Shown here piece after piece: positions 18,147 through 26,699 of a DNA stretch of 42,999 bases (within the stretch, counting starts at the first letter, position 1; every line of letters starts with the position of its first letter). The stretch is from CBDCKR01 sp964572045 (GTDB taxonomy: Bacteria; Gemmatimonadota; Gemmatimonadetes; Longimicrobiales; Gaopeijiaceae): assembly GCA_964572045.1 (NCBI GenBank), contig CAZNEI010000017.1:1-42999 (forward strand), given 5' to 3'. The position numbers were made by a program, and so were the translations under genes. Below the pieces are notes generated by a model. That model saw only the letters and a list, made by a program, of their open reading frames with translations, was not told where the DNA came from and did not search any database.

Positions 18147-19616
18147 ATGACCGCGAGTCGACCCCGCACGGTTGGAGAGCTGAAAGCGTCGGGCTACGAG
18201 CCCCGAAGTGTGAAGGACGAACTGAGGCGCAACCTCATCGCCAAGCTCGAGTCTACCGAAGCTCTCTTCCCGGGCATCATCGGTTTCGACGACAGCGTGG
18301 TCCCCCAGATCGTGAACGCAGTCCTGGCTCGACACCACTTCATCCTTCTCGGGCTCCGCGGTCAAGCAAAGAGCCGCATCCTCCGACAGCTCGTCGACCT
18401 CCTCGACCCCGAGATCCCGATCCTAGCGGGGAGCGAGATCAACGACGATCCCCTCAGGCCGATCTCCAAGTACGCCCGCACGCTCCTCGAGTCGGAGGGA
18501 GACGACGCTCCGCTGGCGTGGGTCGCCCGCGAGCACCGCTTCGTCGAGAAGCTCGCCACACCCGACGTGACCATGGCGGACGTGGTCGGCGACGTCGACC
18601 CGATCAAGGCAGCACGCGGGGGCCACATCCTCGCCGACGAGCTCACGATCCACTACGGGCTTCTGCCTAGGGCCAACCGTGGAATCTTCGCCGTCAATGA
18701 GCTGCCCGACCTCGCCGGAAAGATCCAGGTAGGGCTCTTCAACGTCCTCCAGGAAGGCGACATCCAGGTAAAGGGCTATCCCGTTCGCCTTCCTCTCGAC
18801 GTCTATTTGGTGTTCACCGCCAACCCGGAGGACTACACGGCTCGCGGAAAGATCATCACGCCCTTGAAGGACCGAATCGGCGCCGAAATCCGGACGCATT
18901 ACCCCCGGGACGTGTCTGTGGGAATGGGCATTACCCATCAGGAGGCCTGGCTTGAGCGCGATTGCGTCGACACTGAGGTGCCGGAGTTCATCGCCGAGGT
19001 CGTGGAGCGGATCGCATTCCTAGGGCGCGAGGACAAGCGGATCGATCAGCGCTCGGGTGTGAGCCAACGCATGCCCATCACCTTGATGGAGTGCGTCGTG
19101 TCGTCCGCGGAGCGGAGGGCTCTCATGCTGCGGGAGGACCACGCCGTTGCGCGCCTCGGCGACGTCTATGGATCTCTTCCGGCGATCACGGGAAAGATCG
19201 AGCTTGAGTATGAGGGAGAGCTTCACGGGTCGGATCGGATTGCGCGCGAGCTCATTGCCCACGCAGCCAGCGAGGTCTTCCAGGCCAGGGCCGGTGGAGC
19301 AGACGTCGAAGAGATCGTCGAATACTTCGAGATGGGGAGCGCACTCCAAGTGGGCGCCGACAGCTCGGCCGACGCCTGCGTTCGCGGGTTTGAGCAGGTG
19401 CCTGGGCTCTTGAAGTTGGTGGAGCACGTCGGGCTGGCGGACGATTCGGCCTCCGATGGGTGCCGAGCCGGAGCCTGCGAACTCGTCCTCGAAACGCTGG
19501 TCGCCAAGCGGCGAATCAGTCGTTCGACGAGCGGCGGATACACGCGAGCCAGTTACGAGGCTCCCCAAGGGAAGGGCTACGAGGGTTTCGATCCGCTCGG
19601 CGGAATCAACGCCTAG
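18147..19616 (+). CDS. MoxR/ChlI-like AAA+ ATPase
   Basis: 489 residues. AAA+ ATPase of the MoxR/magnesium-chelatase branch. Walker A is GLRGQAKS (69-76), with the AK in place of GK seen in MoxR proteins. Walker B is GIFAVNEL (179-186), with Asn where Asp is usual. Sensor 1 is in FTANPEDYTARG and an arginine-finger-like DRIG follows. Relatives (NorQ, CbbQ, ChlI) work with a VWA partner to insert metals or remodel metalloenzymes. Its VWA partner lies 1.3 kb downstream at 20904, beyond mutY on the opposite strand. AAGAAGG precedes the ATG. The client protein is unknown; the respiratory cluster starting at 22.5 kb is a candidate. Confidence 0.82.
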   Translation: MTASRPRTVGELKASGYEPRSVKDELRRNLIAKLESTEALFPGIIGFDDSVVPQIVNAVLARHHFILLGLRGQAKSRILRQLVDLLDPEIPILAGSEINDDPLRPISKYARTLLESEGDDAPLAWVAREHRFVEKLATPDVTMADVVGDVDPIKAARGGHILADELTIHYGLLPRANRGIFAVNELPDLAGKIQVGLFNVLQEGDIQVKGYPVRLPLDVYLVFTANPEDYTARGKIITPLKDRIGAEIRTHYPRDVSVGMGITHQEAWLERDCVDTEVPEFIAEVVERIAFLGREDKRIDQRSGVSQRMPITLMECVVSSAERRALMLREDHAVARLGDVYGSLPAITGKIELEYEGELHGSDRIARELIAHAASEVFQARAGGADVEEIVEYFEMGSALQVGADSSADACVRGFEQVPGLLKLVEHVGLADDSASDGCRAGACELVLETLVAKRRISRSTSGGYTRASYEAPQGKGYEGFDPLGGINA

Positions 19617-20727
19617 CTCTCCGGCTTGCGAGCTCGGCCAGAGCCAGCTTCAGTATTCTCCGCTGTGCGGCCGGCAACGGAAGAGACGAAATCCGATCGG
19701 GCTCGGCCCACCGGCACTCGCGATCCTCGGCCCCGAAGCCCCGCGTCGCGGCCGCGCCGCCACCGACAGATCCCCTCGAAGCGCAGTCGACGAGCAGGGG
19801 CCGATAGACCGCTCTCAGATGGCTGAACGCGTGATTCACCTCGCTGAGCGGCCTCCACGCGGCATCCGCGGACGGAACCTCCACGCCCCATCCCCGGGCA
19901 ACGGTGCGGCACGCGTCCTCGAGAGCGTCGCGCGCCACCTGCATCGACGGAAATTCCCAGAGCCCGCCCAGCAGGCCAACCGGCGGGCGCCTGGTCAAGA
20001 AGAACGCGCCTCCCTCCTGTGCCACCAGAACCGCGAAGGTCACCTCTCGAGAGCGCCTTCGCCGTCTCGTCGCGGGACGGAGCTCCTGGGTGCCCGACGT
20101 CCGTGCCCCACATGGCCCGGCGATTGGACACTCCCCGCAGCGCGGTGACCTGGGGAGGCAGATCGTAGCTCCCAACTCCATGACCGCCTGATTCCAGTCC
20201 CCCGGACGGCGCCTGTCGAGAAGTTCCTTCGCGTGCTCCCGAAGCTCGCCCGGCGACGGATCGGCCAGGTCGAAGAGCCGCGAGATGACCCTTCTGGCGT
20301 TCCCATCGACCGCCGCAACCGGCTCCTCATGGGCGATGCTGGCAACGGCACCCGCCGTGTACTCGCCGATGCCGGGAAGCCTGCGTAGGTCGCGGGCTCT
20401 CTTTGGCAGCACGCCGGCCCACCGTTCCGTCACGATCCGAGCCGAGCGGCGGAGGTTCCGAGCTCGGAGGTAGTATCCGAGACCCTCCCAGGCCTTCAGC
20501 ACTTCCTCCTCCTCCGCATCCGCCACGTCTGCCAGCGACGGGAAGCGCCTCATCCAGCGCCGGTAGTAGGGGACCACCACGGAGGCGCGCGTCTGCTGCA
20601 GCATGATTTCGGACACCCACACGCGGTAGGGCTCGCGGCTCTGTCTCCAGGGAAAGTCGCGCCGATGGGTGCCGAAGTGGTCCAGGAGGTCGCGGCGTAG
20701 CGAGCGGAGATCAGGTTCGGCGCCCAT
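19606..20727 (-). CDS. mutY: A/G-specific adenine glycosylase MutY
   Basis: 373 residues from ATG 20727; a TTG at 20760 is an alternative start. MutY removes adenine mispaired with 8-oxoguanine. The helix-hairpin-helix-GPD domain shows the catalytic Glu in SEIMLQQT, the hairpin LPGIGEYTAGA and catalytic Asp in AAVDGN. The [4Fe-4S] loop is complete: C-x6-C-x2-C-x5-C in CLPRSPRCGECPIAGPC. A Nudix-like C-terminal domain (FLTRRPPVGLLGGLWEFPS, HAFSHL) recognises 8-oxoG. Its end overlaps the convergent AAA+ gene by 11 nt. It interrupts an otherwise typical AAA+/VWA pair. Confidence 0.92.
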   Translation of the reverse strand: MGAEPDLRSLRRDLLDHFGTHRRDFPWRQSREPYRVWVSEIMLQQTRASVVVPYYRRWMRRFPSLADVADAEEEEVLKAWEGLGYYLRARNLRRSARIVTERWAGVLPKRARDLRRLPGIGEYTAGAVASIAHEEPVAAVDGNARRVISRLFDLADPSPGELREHAKELLDRRRPGDWNQAVMELGATICLPRSPRCGECPIAGPCGARTSGTQELRPATRRRRRSREVTFAVLVAQEGGAFFLTRRPPVGLLGGLWEFPSMQVARDALEDACRTVARGWGVEVPSADAAWRPLSEVNHAFSHLRAVYRPLLVDCASRGSVGGGAAATRGFGAEDRECRWAEPDRISSLPLPAAQRRILKLALAELASRRARR

Positions 20728-20903
20728 GCTCAGAAACGTAGCCAGGCCTGGACGGGCCAACCATGTCTAGCCCGAGCTGGGCGGAACCGACTCCTTGGCG
20801 TGCCGGTATCGGGTCCATCGCACGGGCGTCTCCGTTGGCCATCGGCCCGGGTCCCCTCTACTCTAGGCTCAGCGTCGCGAAGCTCCTCTCACCGTCGGCG
20901 AGC

Positions 20904-22196
20904 ATGCGTTACACGACCTATACGAAGTATCGGGGCCGCTGGCTTGACGCCCTGAACCTCGAGAACCTCATGGAGTTCCTTTCGGATTTTCTGCTGAACG
21001 CGGGATTCGCGGGCGGCCCCAACCATCACCCCTACTGGGGATGGTCGGGGCTCGAAGACACCAACTCGCCTCACTCCCTCAAGAACGCTCTCCTCAGGGC
21101 ACTGATCGAGAGCGGCCAGCTCACCCCGGAGATGATCGATGAGCTTCGGGGGGAAGGCGCGGGCGATGAAGCCGTCCAGCAGCAGATCGCCGATCTCCTA
21201 GACGATCTCGTCCAGAGAATGGTCGAGGAAGGCTATATCACCCTTGAGCACCTCCGGTCGGCTCTGCCCGATGCGGCGCACGACGTGACGGGGATGGGGG
21301 AGATCGACGAGGCCCGGCAGGCCGCCGAGCACGTTCAGTTCAACCTCACCCAAAAGGGGATGGACTTCCTGGGCTACCGCGCGCTCCGGAACCTTCTCTC
21401 GGCCGTGGGCCAGTCGAGCCTCGGCTCGCACGAGACCTCGCATCTGGCAACCGGGATCGAGGCGGACGCTGCGAGCAAGCCCTATGAGTTCGGCGAGACG
21501 CTCAACCTCGACGTGCCGGCCACGCTCACAAACGCCATCGAGAGGGAAGGGGTCGGGGTCCCGCTGAGTCTCGATTACAAGGACCTCATGGTCCACCAGG
21601 CCGAGTATCGTTCGTCGTGCGCCACGGTGCTCATGCTCGACATCTCGCACTCGATGATCCTCTATGGTGAGGATCGCTTCACGCCCGCCAAGAGGGTAGC
21701 GCTGGCCCTCTCACACCTCATCCGGACGCAGTTCCCCGGTGACTCCTTGAATGTCGTCACCTTTGGGGACGTCGCTGAGGAAATCCCTCTCAGTCAATTG
21801 GCAAAAGCGCAAGTGGGCCCCTTCCACACGAATACGGCAGAGGGGCTGCTGCTGGCTCGCACCATCCTCAAGGCGCAGAGGAAAGAAATGCGTCAGATCA
21901 TCATGATCACAGACGGCAAGCCAAGCGCGGTCACACGGCCCGACGGGCAGATCTACAAAAATTCTGGAGGGATGGACCAGCACATTCTGCGACAGACGTT
22001 CCGCCAGGTCGCCGCCTGTCGGCGCGCGGGGATCCTGATCAACACGTTCATGCTCGCCAGGGAGGCGTATCTCGTCCGGTTCATCCAGGAGGTGTGCGAG
22101 ATCGCCCGTGGGAAAGCGTACTTCACGTCAACTCAGAGTCTTGGACAGTACGTCATGATGGACTTCCTCCGGCGTAAGCGGCGCAACATCGCCTGA
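20904..22196 (+). CDS. VWA-domain protein with complete MIDAS (partner of the AAA+ ATPase)
   Basis: 430 residues from ATG 20904; an in-frame extension to 20763 is not conserved-looking. A helical N-terminal half (AALRNLL, LDDLVQRMVEEGYITLEHL) precedes a von Willebrand A domain with an intact metal-ion-dependent adhesion site: DISHS at 246-250, Thr in HTNTAEG and TDGK. NorD, CbbO and ChlD have the same layout and are activated by a MoxR/ChlI-type ATPase. The AAA+ gene at 18147 is the natural partner. The ferredoxin gene follows 294 nt later on the same strand; no promoter was recognised in that gap. Confidence 0.82.
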   Translation: MRYTTYTKYRGRWLDALNLENLMEFLSDFLLNAGFAGGPNHHPYWGWSGLEDTNSPHSLKNALLRALIESGQLTPEMIDELRGEGAGDEAVQQQIADLLDDLVQRMVEEGYITLEHLRSALPDAAHDVTGMGEIDEARQAAEHVQFNLTQKGMDFLGYRALRNLLSAVGQSSLGSHETSHLATGIEADAASKPYEFGETLNLDVPATLTNAIEREGVGVPLSLDYKDLMVHQAEYRSSCATVLMLDISHSMILYGEDRFTPAKRVALALSHLIRTQFPGDSLNVVTFGDVAEEIPLSQLAKAQVGPFHTNTAEGLLLARTILKAQRKEMRQIIMITDGKPSAVTRPDGQIYKNSGGMDQHILRQTFRQVAACRRAGILINTFMLAREAYLVRFIQEVCEIARGKAYFTSTQSLGQYVMMDFLRRKRRNIA

Positions 22197-22490
22197 GCGG
22201 CGATTCCCCGGCAGGGCGTCCGCAATGTCCTCTGAGCGCGTCCGCCGGAGCCAGGCGGCTCGGCCGACGCCCGCCCGCAACCTCGTGCCGCCCGCCCGGG
22301 TCGGAGGGATACGGTCGACAGGGCGCACCTCGCTGGCCACTCCGCGACCTTGTGGAGAAGGGCACTTGGCGACGGCCTCGGGGACGGCTGGAGGGGCCGC
22401 GGCCACTCCTCTTCTCCCCCCGGACCCACCCTTGCCCGCTCCGCGTGCACGGAACACGTTACCATCTCCTCACCCTGGGCTGGAGCGGCA

Positions 22491-22736
22491 TTGACCAACA
22501 TCTCCGAGATCCGTCTAGTGGGCCTCACGATCCGCATCGAGCGCGATCTGTGCGTAGGCTTCGGTGACTGCATTGACGTCGCGCCCGACCTCTTCGAGTT
22601 CGACGACGAGGGCATCGTGGCGTTCAAGGACGGCAATGCCGAGGTGGACCGCGAGGGACTCCTGAACGCCTGCTCGTCCTGCCCGGTTGACGCTCTGACG
22701 GCGCTGGCCGAAGACGGAACGCAGCTCGTCCCGTAG
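22491..22736 (+). CDS. Small ferredoxin, probably [3Fe-4S] or atypical [4Fe-4S]
   Basis: 81 residues starting at TTG 22491 with GGAG 5-6 nt upstream. The ferredoxin fold is clear: IERDLCVGFGDCIDVAPDLFEFDDEG, then CSSCPVDAL. Cluster cysteines are Cys21, Cys27 and Cys64; the central position of the usual CxxCxxC is Phe24, as in three-cysteine ferredoxins. Cys61 is an extra cysteine next to the CP motif. It probably donates electrons to a neighbouring redox enzyme; the radical SAM protein 4 kb downstream is a plausible client. It lies 21 nt upstream of the Mrp ATPase gene, so the two are likely cotranscribed. Confidence 0.82.
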   Translation: MTNISEIRLVGLTIRIERDLCVGFGDCIDVAPDLFEFDDEGIVAFKDGNAEVDREGLLNACSSCPVDALTALAEDGTQLVP

Positions 22737-22757
22737 TCGGGGACCCCGCCGCTCGAA

Positions 22758-23651
22758 ATGCGCAAGATCAGAACTTACCGGGAAGTCGCTTCCGGGACGG
22801 AGTCACAGCTCCTCGAACAAGTTACCGCACAACAGGAGCGACTCGAAGAGCGTTTGTCGGAGGTCCGCACGATCGTGGCGGTGGGCAGTGGCAAGGGAGG
22901 AGTCGGCAAGAGCGCGATCACGGCGAATCTAGCCGTTGCCCTCGCCAGGCGGGGACTTTCGGTAGGCGCCGTGGATGCGGACCTCAACGGTCCTTCGCTA
23001 AGCCGGATGCTGCAGGTCTCCGGTGCCCGGCTCGTTGACCGTGCGGAGGGCATCGAGCCGCCCGTGAGCCCCCATGGTGTGCGGGTCATGTCGATGGAAC
23101 TACTCCAGCGGGATGAGGACGCGCCGCTTCGCTGGCGCCAGCCAGCCACCGGCGGATTCGTATGGCAGAGTGCGATGGAGACGGGAGCTCTGCGAGAGTT
23201 CTTGAGCGACGTCGTCTGGGGGAAGCTCGACGTGCTCCTGGTGGATGTGCCACCCGGAACGGACAAGATCGCCCGGCTCCTCGAACTCCTCCCCAACCTC
23301 GACCAAATGCTCATCGTCACCATCCCATCCGAGACGGCACGCTTCGTTGTCTCGAAGGCAGTCCGGATGGCACGGGAAGCAAGAGTCCCGATCGTGGCAC
23401 TCGTGGCCAACATGACGGAGCACGTCTGTACTTGCTGCGGGCAGACTTCCCGACTCTTCGAGGGCGACGGTGCCCGCCGCCTCGCTGCGGAATCCGCTGT
23501 CCCGCTCTGGGCCGAGGTGCCGTTCGACGCGCGCCTTGGCGCGTCCACAGACGTGGGCGTCCCGCTCGTGAGCGAGGATCCGGGCGCGTCATGCAGCCGT
23601 GCGCTCCTTGCCCTCTCGGAACGGGTCGCGGCTGCGATCGAAGAAGGCTGA
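22758..23651 (+). CDS. Mrp/ApbC/NBP35-type P-loop ATPase
   Basis: 297 residues. Deviant Walker A SGKGGVGKS at 44-52, DADLNGPS, and DVPPGTDK are the Mrp/NBP35 hallmarks. The MIP18/DUF59 domain found at the N-terminus of many Mrp proteins is absent; a 36-residue helical segment takes its place. A cysteine motif (CTCCG at 224-228) matches the CxxC that bridges Fe-S clusters in ApbC/NBP35 dimers. The protein is thus a probable Fe-S cluster carrier. The related SIMIBI ATPase BchL works with the PCP_red-containing BchB, and here a PCP_red gene follows 2 nt later. Confidence 0.87.
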   Translation: MRKIRTYREVASGTESQLLEQVTAQQERLEERLSEVRTIVAVGSGKGGVGKSAITANLAVALARRGLSVGAVDADLNGPSLSRMLQVSGARLVDRAEGIEPPVSPHGVRVMSMELLQRDEDAPLRWRQPATGGFVWQSAMETGALREFLSDVVWGKLDVLLVDVPPGTDKIARLLELLPNLDQMLIVTIPSETARFVVSKAVRMAREARVPIVALVANMTEHVCTCCGQTSRLFEGDGARRLAAESAVPLWAEVPFDARLGASTDVGVPLVSEDPGASCSRALLALSERVAAAIEEG

Positions 23652-23653
23652 CG

Positions 23654-24112
23654 ATGAAATTCCTCTGCCTCGCCTGCGACGACGTGATGGATTTCGCCGA
23701 CAGGCAGCTCCCGGGCGACGGCACCTTGGCGGCCATCTTCACGTGCGCCTCCTGCAAGCATGAGGTGGCCATGCTCACGAATCCGATGGAGACCCAGCTC
23801 GTCTCGAGCCTCGGCGTGAAGATCGGTGGCCGTGAGGTGCCCGCCCAACCCCTGGAGATGGTGCGGAGCTCCCTGGAAGGGGGTCGCGAGGAGGTGTTCG
23901 CTGCTGCCGAGGAGCAGGGTCGGCCGGCCCGACGTCGGCAGTCGGTGGTCTGGAGCCCCGAAGCGATCGACCGCTTGGGCAAGGTGCCCGGCTTCGTCCG
24001 CGGCATGGTCAAGCGGATCTACACGGACTGGGCCAAGGATCAGGGCCTGGCCGAGATCACGCCCCAAGTCATGGACCGAGCGCGCACGGAGCTGGGACTG
24101 GAAGGGATGTAA
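23654..24112 (+). CDS. Zinc-ribbon protein with C-terminal PCP_red domain
   Basis: 152 residues. The N-terminus has two CxxC pairs (CLAC at 5-8 and CASC at about 31-34), a likely zinc ribbon or rubredoxin-like knuckle. A linker follows, then at about 98-148 a PCP_red domain (VVWSPEAIDRLGKVP, GFVRGMVKR, WAKDQGLAEITPQVMD). That domain is best known as the C-terminal part of BchB/ChlB of light-independent protochlorophyllide reductase, where it contributes to substrate binding. AAGAAGG precedes the ATG. It follows the Mrp gene by 2 nt. Function is not established; a role in handling a tetrapyrrole or metal cofactor is inferred. Confidence 0.75.
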   Translation: MKFLCLACDDVMDFADRQLPGDGTLAAIFTCASCKHEVAMLTNPMETQLVSSLGVKIGGREVPAQPLEMVRSSLEGGREEVFAAAEEQGRPARRRQSVVWSPEAIDRLGKVPGFVRGMVKRIYTDWAKDQGLAEITPQVMDRARTELGLEGM

Positions 24113-24209
24113 CACGGACGGCCGCCGAGCGGGGGCAGTGCAAGAACAGCCTCTTCGGTCGCCGCCAAGGTGGGGGTTTCCACGCGGCTCGCGGGCTCCT
24201 CGCCGTCCG

Positions 24210-24237
24210 TTGACACATTCGGGAAACACGGTATACT
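24210..24237 (+). promoter_or_regulatory. Strong sigma70-type promoter of the stress-protein/radical SAM/oxidase operon
   Basis: A perfect -35 TTGACA (24210-24215) and near-perfect -10 TATACT (24232-24237) are separated by 16 nt. Transcription should start near 24244, 360 nt before the next gene. This is the best promoter match seen in the window. Confidence 0.75.
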
Positions 24238-24243
24238 GGCCCG

Positions 24244-24602
24244 CGGCAACATCCCTTGTATCTTGGACGTGCCATCCTTGAGCCTCGAAGGAGGCGGACA
24301 GAGGCTCACTTTACATTCCATAACGCGTCACACAGAGGCGGGCTCACGAGGGGTGGTCCGTCGGCTCGCGGCTCCGGTCTTCGTCGGGTCCGGCGGCACT
24401 GCCCCGATGATCTACGCGGTGGCGCGGACACGTTGCCCAAGCGCTCGACATTCTTCGCCGGATCACGTGCAGCCCAGATCGATGAGCCCTCCTCCCGCGG
24501 GAGAGGGAAAGGGGAGTTCTCTGGTCACCCGCCGCGAGCGGGTGCGCTCCGTGCCGGCGGCGGACCAGGACGCACAGCGAAGGGGCTTTGCCCGAGGTGT
24601 TT
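24244..24602 (+). other. Long untranslated leader (about 360 nt)
   Basis: No gene is recognisable between the promoter and the ATG at 24603. The leader contains stable hairpins, for example CACCCGC/GCGGGTG at 24526-24544. It does not clearly match cobalamin, TPP, SAM or glycine riboswitches by eye. It may be a regulatory RNA or hold an unrecognised short ORF. Confidence 0.4.
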
Positions 24603-26699
24603 ATGTTCCGTGAGGTCTTCGTACCGGTAGACAACTCCCCGCACTCTCATTGGGCCGTGGACCGAGCGATCGAGATCTGCTCGCACTCCGGGGGACACAT
24701 CACCGGAAACCACGTCTACGCCGCTCGACTCCACGATGTGCGATTTAGACAACTTGAGACGGGGTTGCCCGCCCAGTTTCAGACGGCCGAGGAGATCAAG
24801 CGTCAGCGCAAGGTTCACGACAAGTTGATCGAGAAGGGCCTCCAGCTGATCTCCGACTCCTTTCTAGACCAGACGGCCGAGGCATGCGACGCCGCCGGGG
24901 TGCCGCTCACACGGCAGCTGCTCGAAGGGATCAATTACGAGGAGATCATCCGTGAAGCGAACAGGGGTGGGGGCCGCCTGCCGAGCCTGATCGGCTTCGA
25001 CCCGAACATCGCCGACAAATACGATGGTGGTGCGAAGGTCCGAAGCGACGTCGCGATCGGCGAGGACGGCCGGATCATCGCTGAAGACGAAGCACAAGAA
25101 GAGAAGCTCGCTGGCTCAAGTGGGCGCGCGTACGACCTGATGGTGATCGGAGCCCACGGGATCGGAAGGCAGCCCTCCTCGCAACTGGGGGGGATGGTCT
25201 CGCGCGTGATCCGGGGCGTCGAGAAAGACACCCTCATTGTGCGCTCGGACCGCCCGCTCAAGGGTGGCGACTGGATCGTGTGTGTCGACGGATCCTCGTA
25301 CTCCTATAAGGCGATGCGCCTCGCCCTCGAAATGGCCCGGGAATTCGGCGCGAAGCTCCACGTCTGCTCGGCCTTCGACGTCGAATATCACCACGCGGTT
25401 TTCGGCAACATCAAGGATGTTCTTTCGGTCCAGGCCTCGAAGGTCTTCAAGTTCGAGGAGCAGGAGGAGCTCCACAACAACATCATCGACAAGGGCCTCC
25501 TGAAGCTCGCGCAGGCCAACCTCAAGAGAGCCCAGGTCATGGCTGACCAGTTCCCCGAGGTCGAGGTCAAGACCCAGATCCTCATCGGCAAGCCGTTCCA
25601 GTGCATCCTCCAGTGGGTCGAGGAGGTCGACCCAAGTCTCTTGATCCTAGCCCGGCACGGCGGGCATCGCATCGAGGGCACAGACATGGGCTCGCAGGCC
25701 GACAACCTGTGCCGGCTCGCTCCCGCCAGCGTGCTCCTTGTAGGCACCCTCGACGTCCGTCCGGACGACATCCCGTGGATTGAGGAGGACGGCGAGTCGG
25801 GCCTCGAGTGGTCTCCTGACGCCGAGGTTAGGATCCTGCGAGTGCCCCCCTTCGCCCTTGGAATCGCACGGAAGGCGGTCGAGGAGTACGTGCTGGACAA
25901 CTACGGGGCCGGAGCCAACGGGACGTACCGCGAGGCTCGCCCTTCGAATGGCCGACCGCCCTTGCGAGCGGAGGCATCGGAGGAGTCGCTCGGCGCCGCA
26001 GTCCCTCCACTCGGGGCAGGCGGCCTGCCGATGGTCACCAGCGTCCGGCTGGACGAAGCCATCCAGAGGCTCTTGCCGACGCACATGCAGCTCATCATGG
26101 GTATCGGTACGGCAGAGGAGCTCGCGCTGGCCGAGGTGAAGGCCGAGGAGGCGATGAAGCGCACGGCAGTCGAGGGCCTGGACTCGGACCCACTCCCCGA
26201 AGTTCCCATGACTTCGGTGACGTGTCCGTACACGGGTCATACAGAGACTCGCGAGCGCACCCCGCAGGACCCCGTACAGTGGACCGAAGAGGCCTACGAG
26301 CGGCTCAAGCTCGTTCCGCTCATCGCCCGGCCGCTCGCGCGGAACACCGTAGAGCGCTTCGCCCGCGAGCACGACCTCTGGCGTATCACGACCCGGGTCA
26401 TGGACGAGAACAAGCAGGCGATGATTGAGGCGGACGAGTTCGATATGGACACCATGCTCGTCATGTTTCGCGAGCTCCAAAGCAAGCAGATTCGGGCAGA
26501 GGCCGAGGGGGTCGACGGCATCACTCCCGAGATGAGGAAGTTCATTGAGGAGGCGAAAGCGAGCGGTGTGAGCCGCTGCCCGATTCGAGACGTGGCCGAG
26601 ACCGCGGACCAGTGTCCGGTGGACTTCAATACGGTCTCGCCCGACGACGCGAAGTCCGCGATCGAGCGGTTCATGAAGAAAGAGGCCGGCAAAGCGTGA
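24603..26699 (+). CDS. Tandem universal stress protein with two PCP_red-like domains
   Basis: 698 residues from ATG 24603 (GAGGTG just upstream; a TTG at 24588 is possible). Two Usp domains: the first begins FREVFVPVDNS and ends VIGAHGIGR...GVEKDTLIVRS, with a long insertion; the second begins DWIVCVDGSSYS and ends LARHGGHR...ASVLLVG. Both keep the G-x2-G ATP-loop pattern. They are followed by a PCP_red-like segment at about 401-440 (LEWSPDAEVRILRVPPFA), a helical region, a second one at about 558-602 (VQWTEEAYERLKLVP), and a cysteine-bearing tail (RCPIRD, DQCPVDF). No characterised protein of this layout is known to me. The stop overlaps the next start (GTGA). Confidence 0.8.
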   Translation: MFREVFVPVDNSPHSHWAVDRAIEICSHSGGHITGNHVYAARLHDVRFRQLETGLPAQFQTAEEIKRQRKVHDKLIEKGLQLISDSFLDQTAEACDAAGVPLTRQLLEGINYEEIIREANRGGGRLPSLIGFDPNIADKYDGGAKVRSDVAIGEDGRIIAEDEAQEEKLAGSSGRAYDLMVIGAHGIGRQPSSQLGGMVSRVIRGVEKDTLIVRSDRPLKGGDWIVCVDGSSYSYKAMRLALEMAREFGAKLHVCSAFDVEYHHAVFGNIKDVLSVQASKVFKFEEQEELHNNIIDKGLLKLAQANLKRAQVMADQFPEVEVKTQILIGKPFQCILQWVEEVDPSLLILARHGGHRIEGTDMGSQADNLCRLAPASVLLVGTLDVRPDDIPWIEEDGESGLEWSPDAEVRILRVPPFALGIARKAVEEYVLDNYGAGANGTYREARPSNGRPPLRAEASEESLGAAVPPLGAGGLPMVTSVRLDEAIQRLLPTHMQLIMGIGTAEELALAEVKAEEAMKRTAVEGLDSDPLPEVPMTSVTCPYTGHTETRERTPQDPVQWTEEAYERLKLVPLIARPLARNTVERFAREHDLWRITTRVMDENKQAMIEADEFDMDTMLVMFRELQSKQIRAEAEGVDGITPEMRKFIEEAKASGVSRCPIRDVAETADQCPVDFNTVSPDDAKSAIERFMKKEAGKA

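Noticed and set aside
24244..24602. Cobalamin riboswitch in the operon leader (GGCACTGC near 24390)
   Set aside because: The similarity to a B12 box is partial and the other conserved elements were not found.
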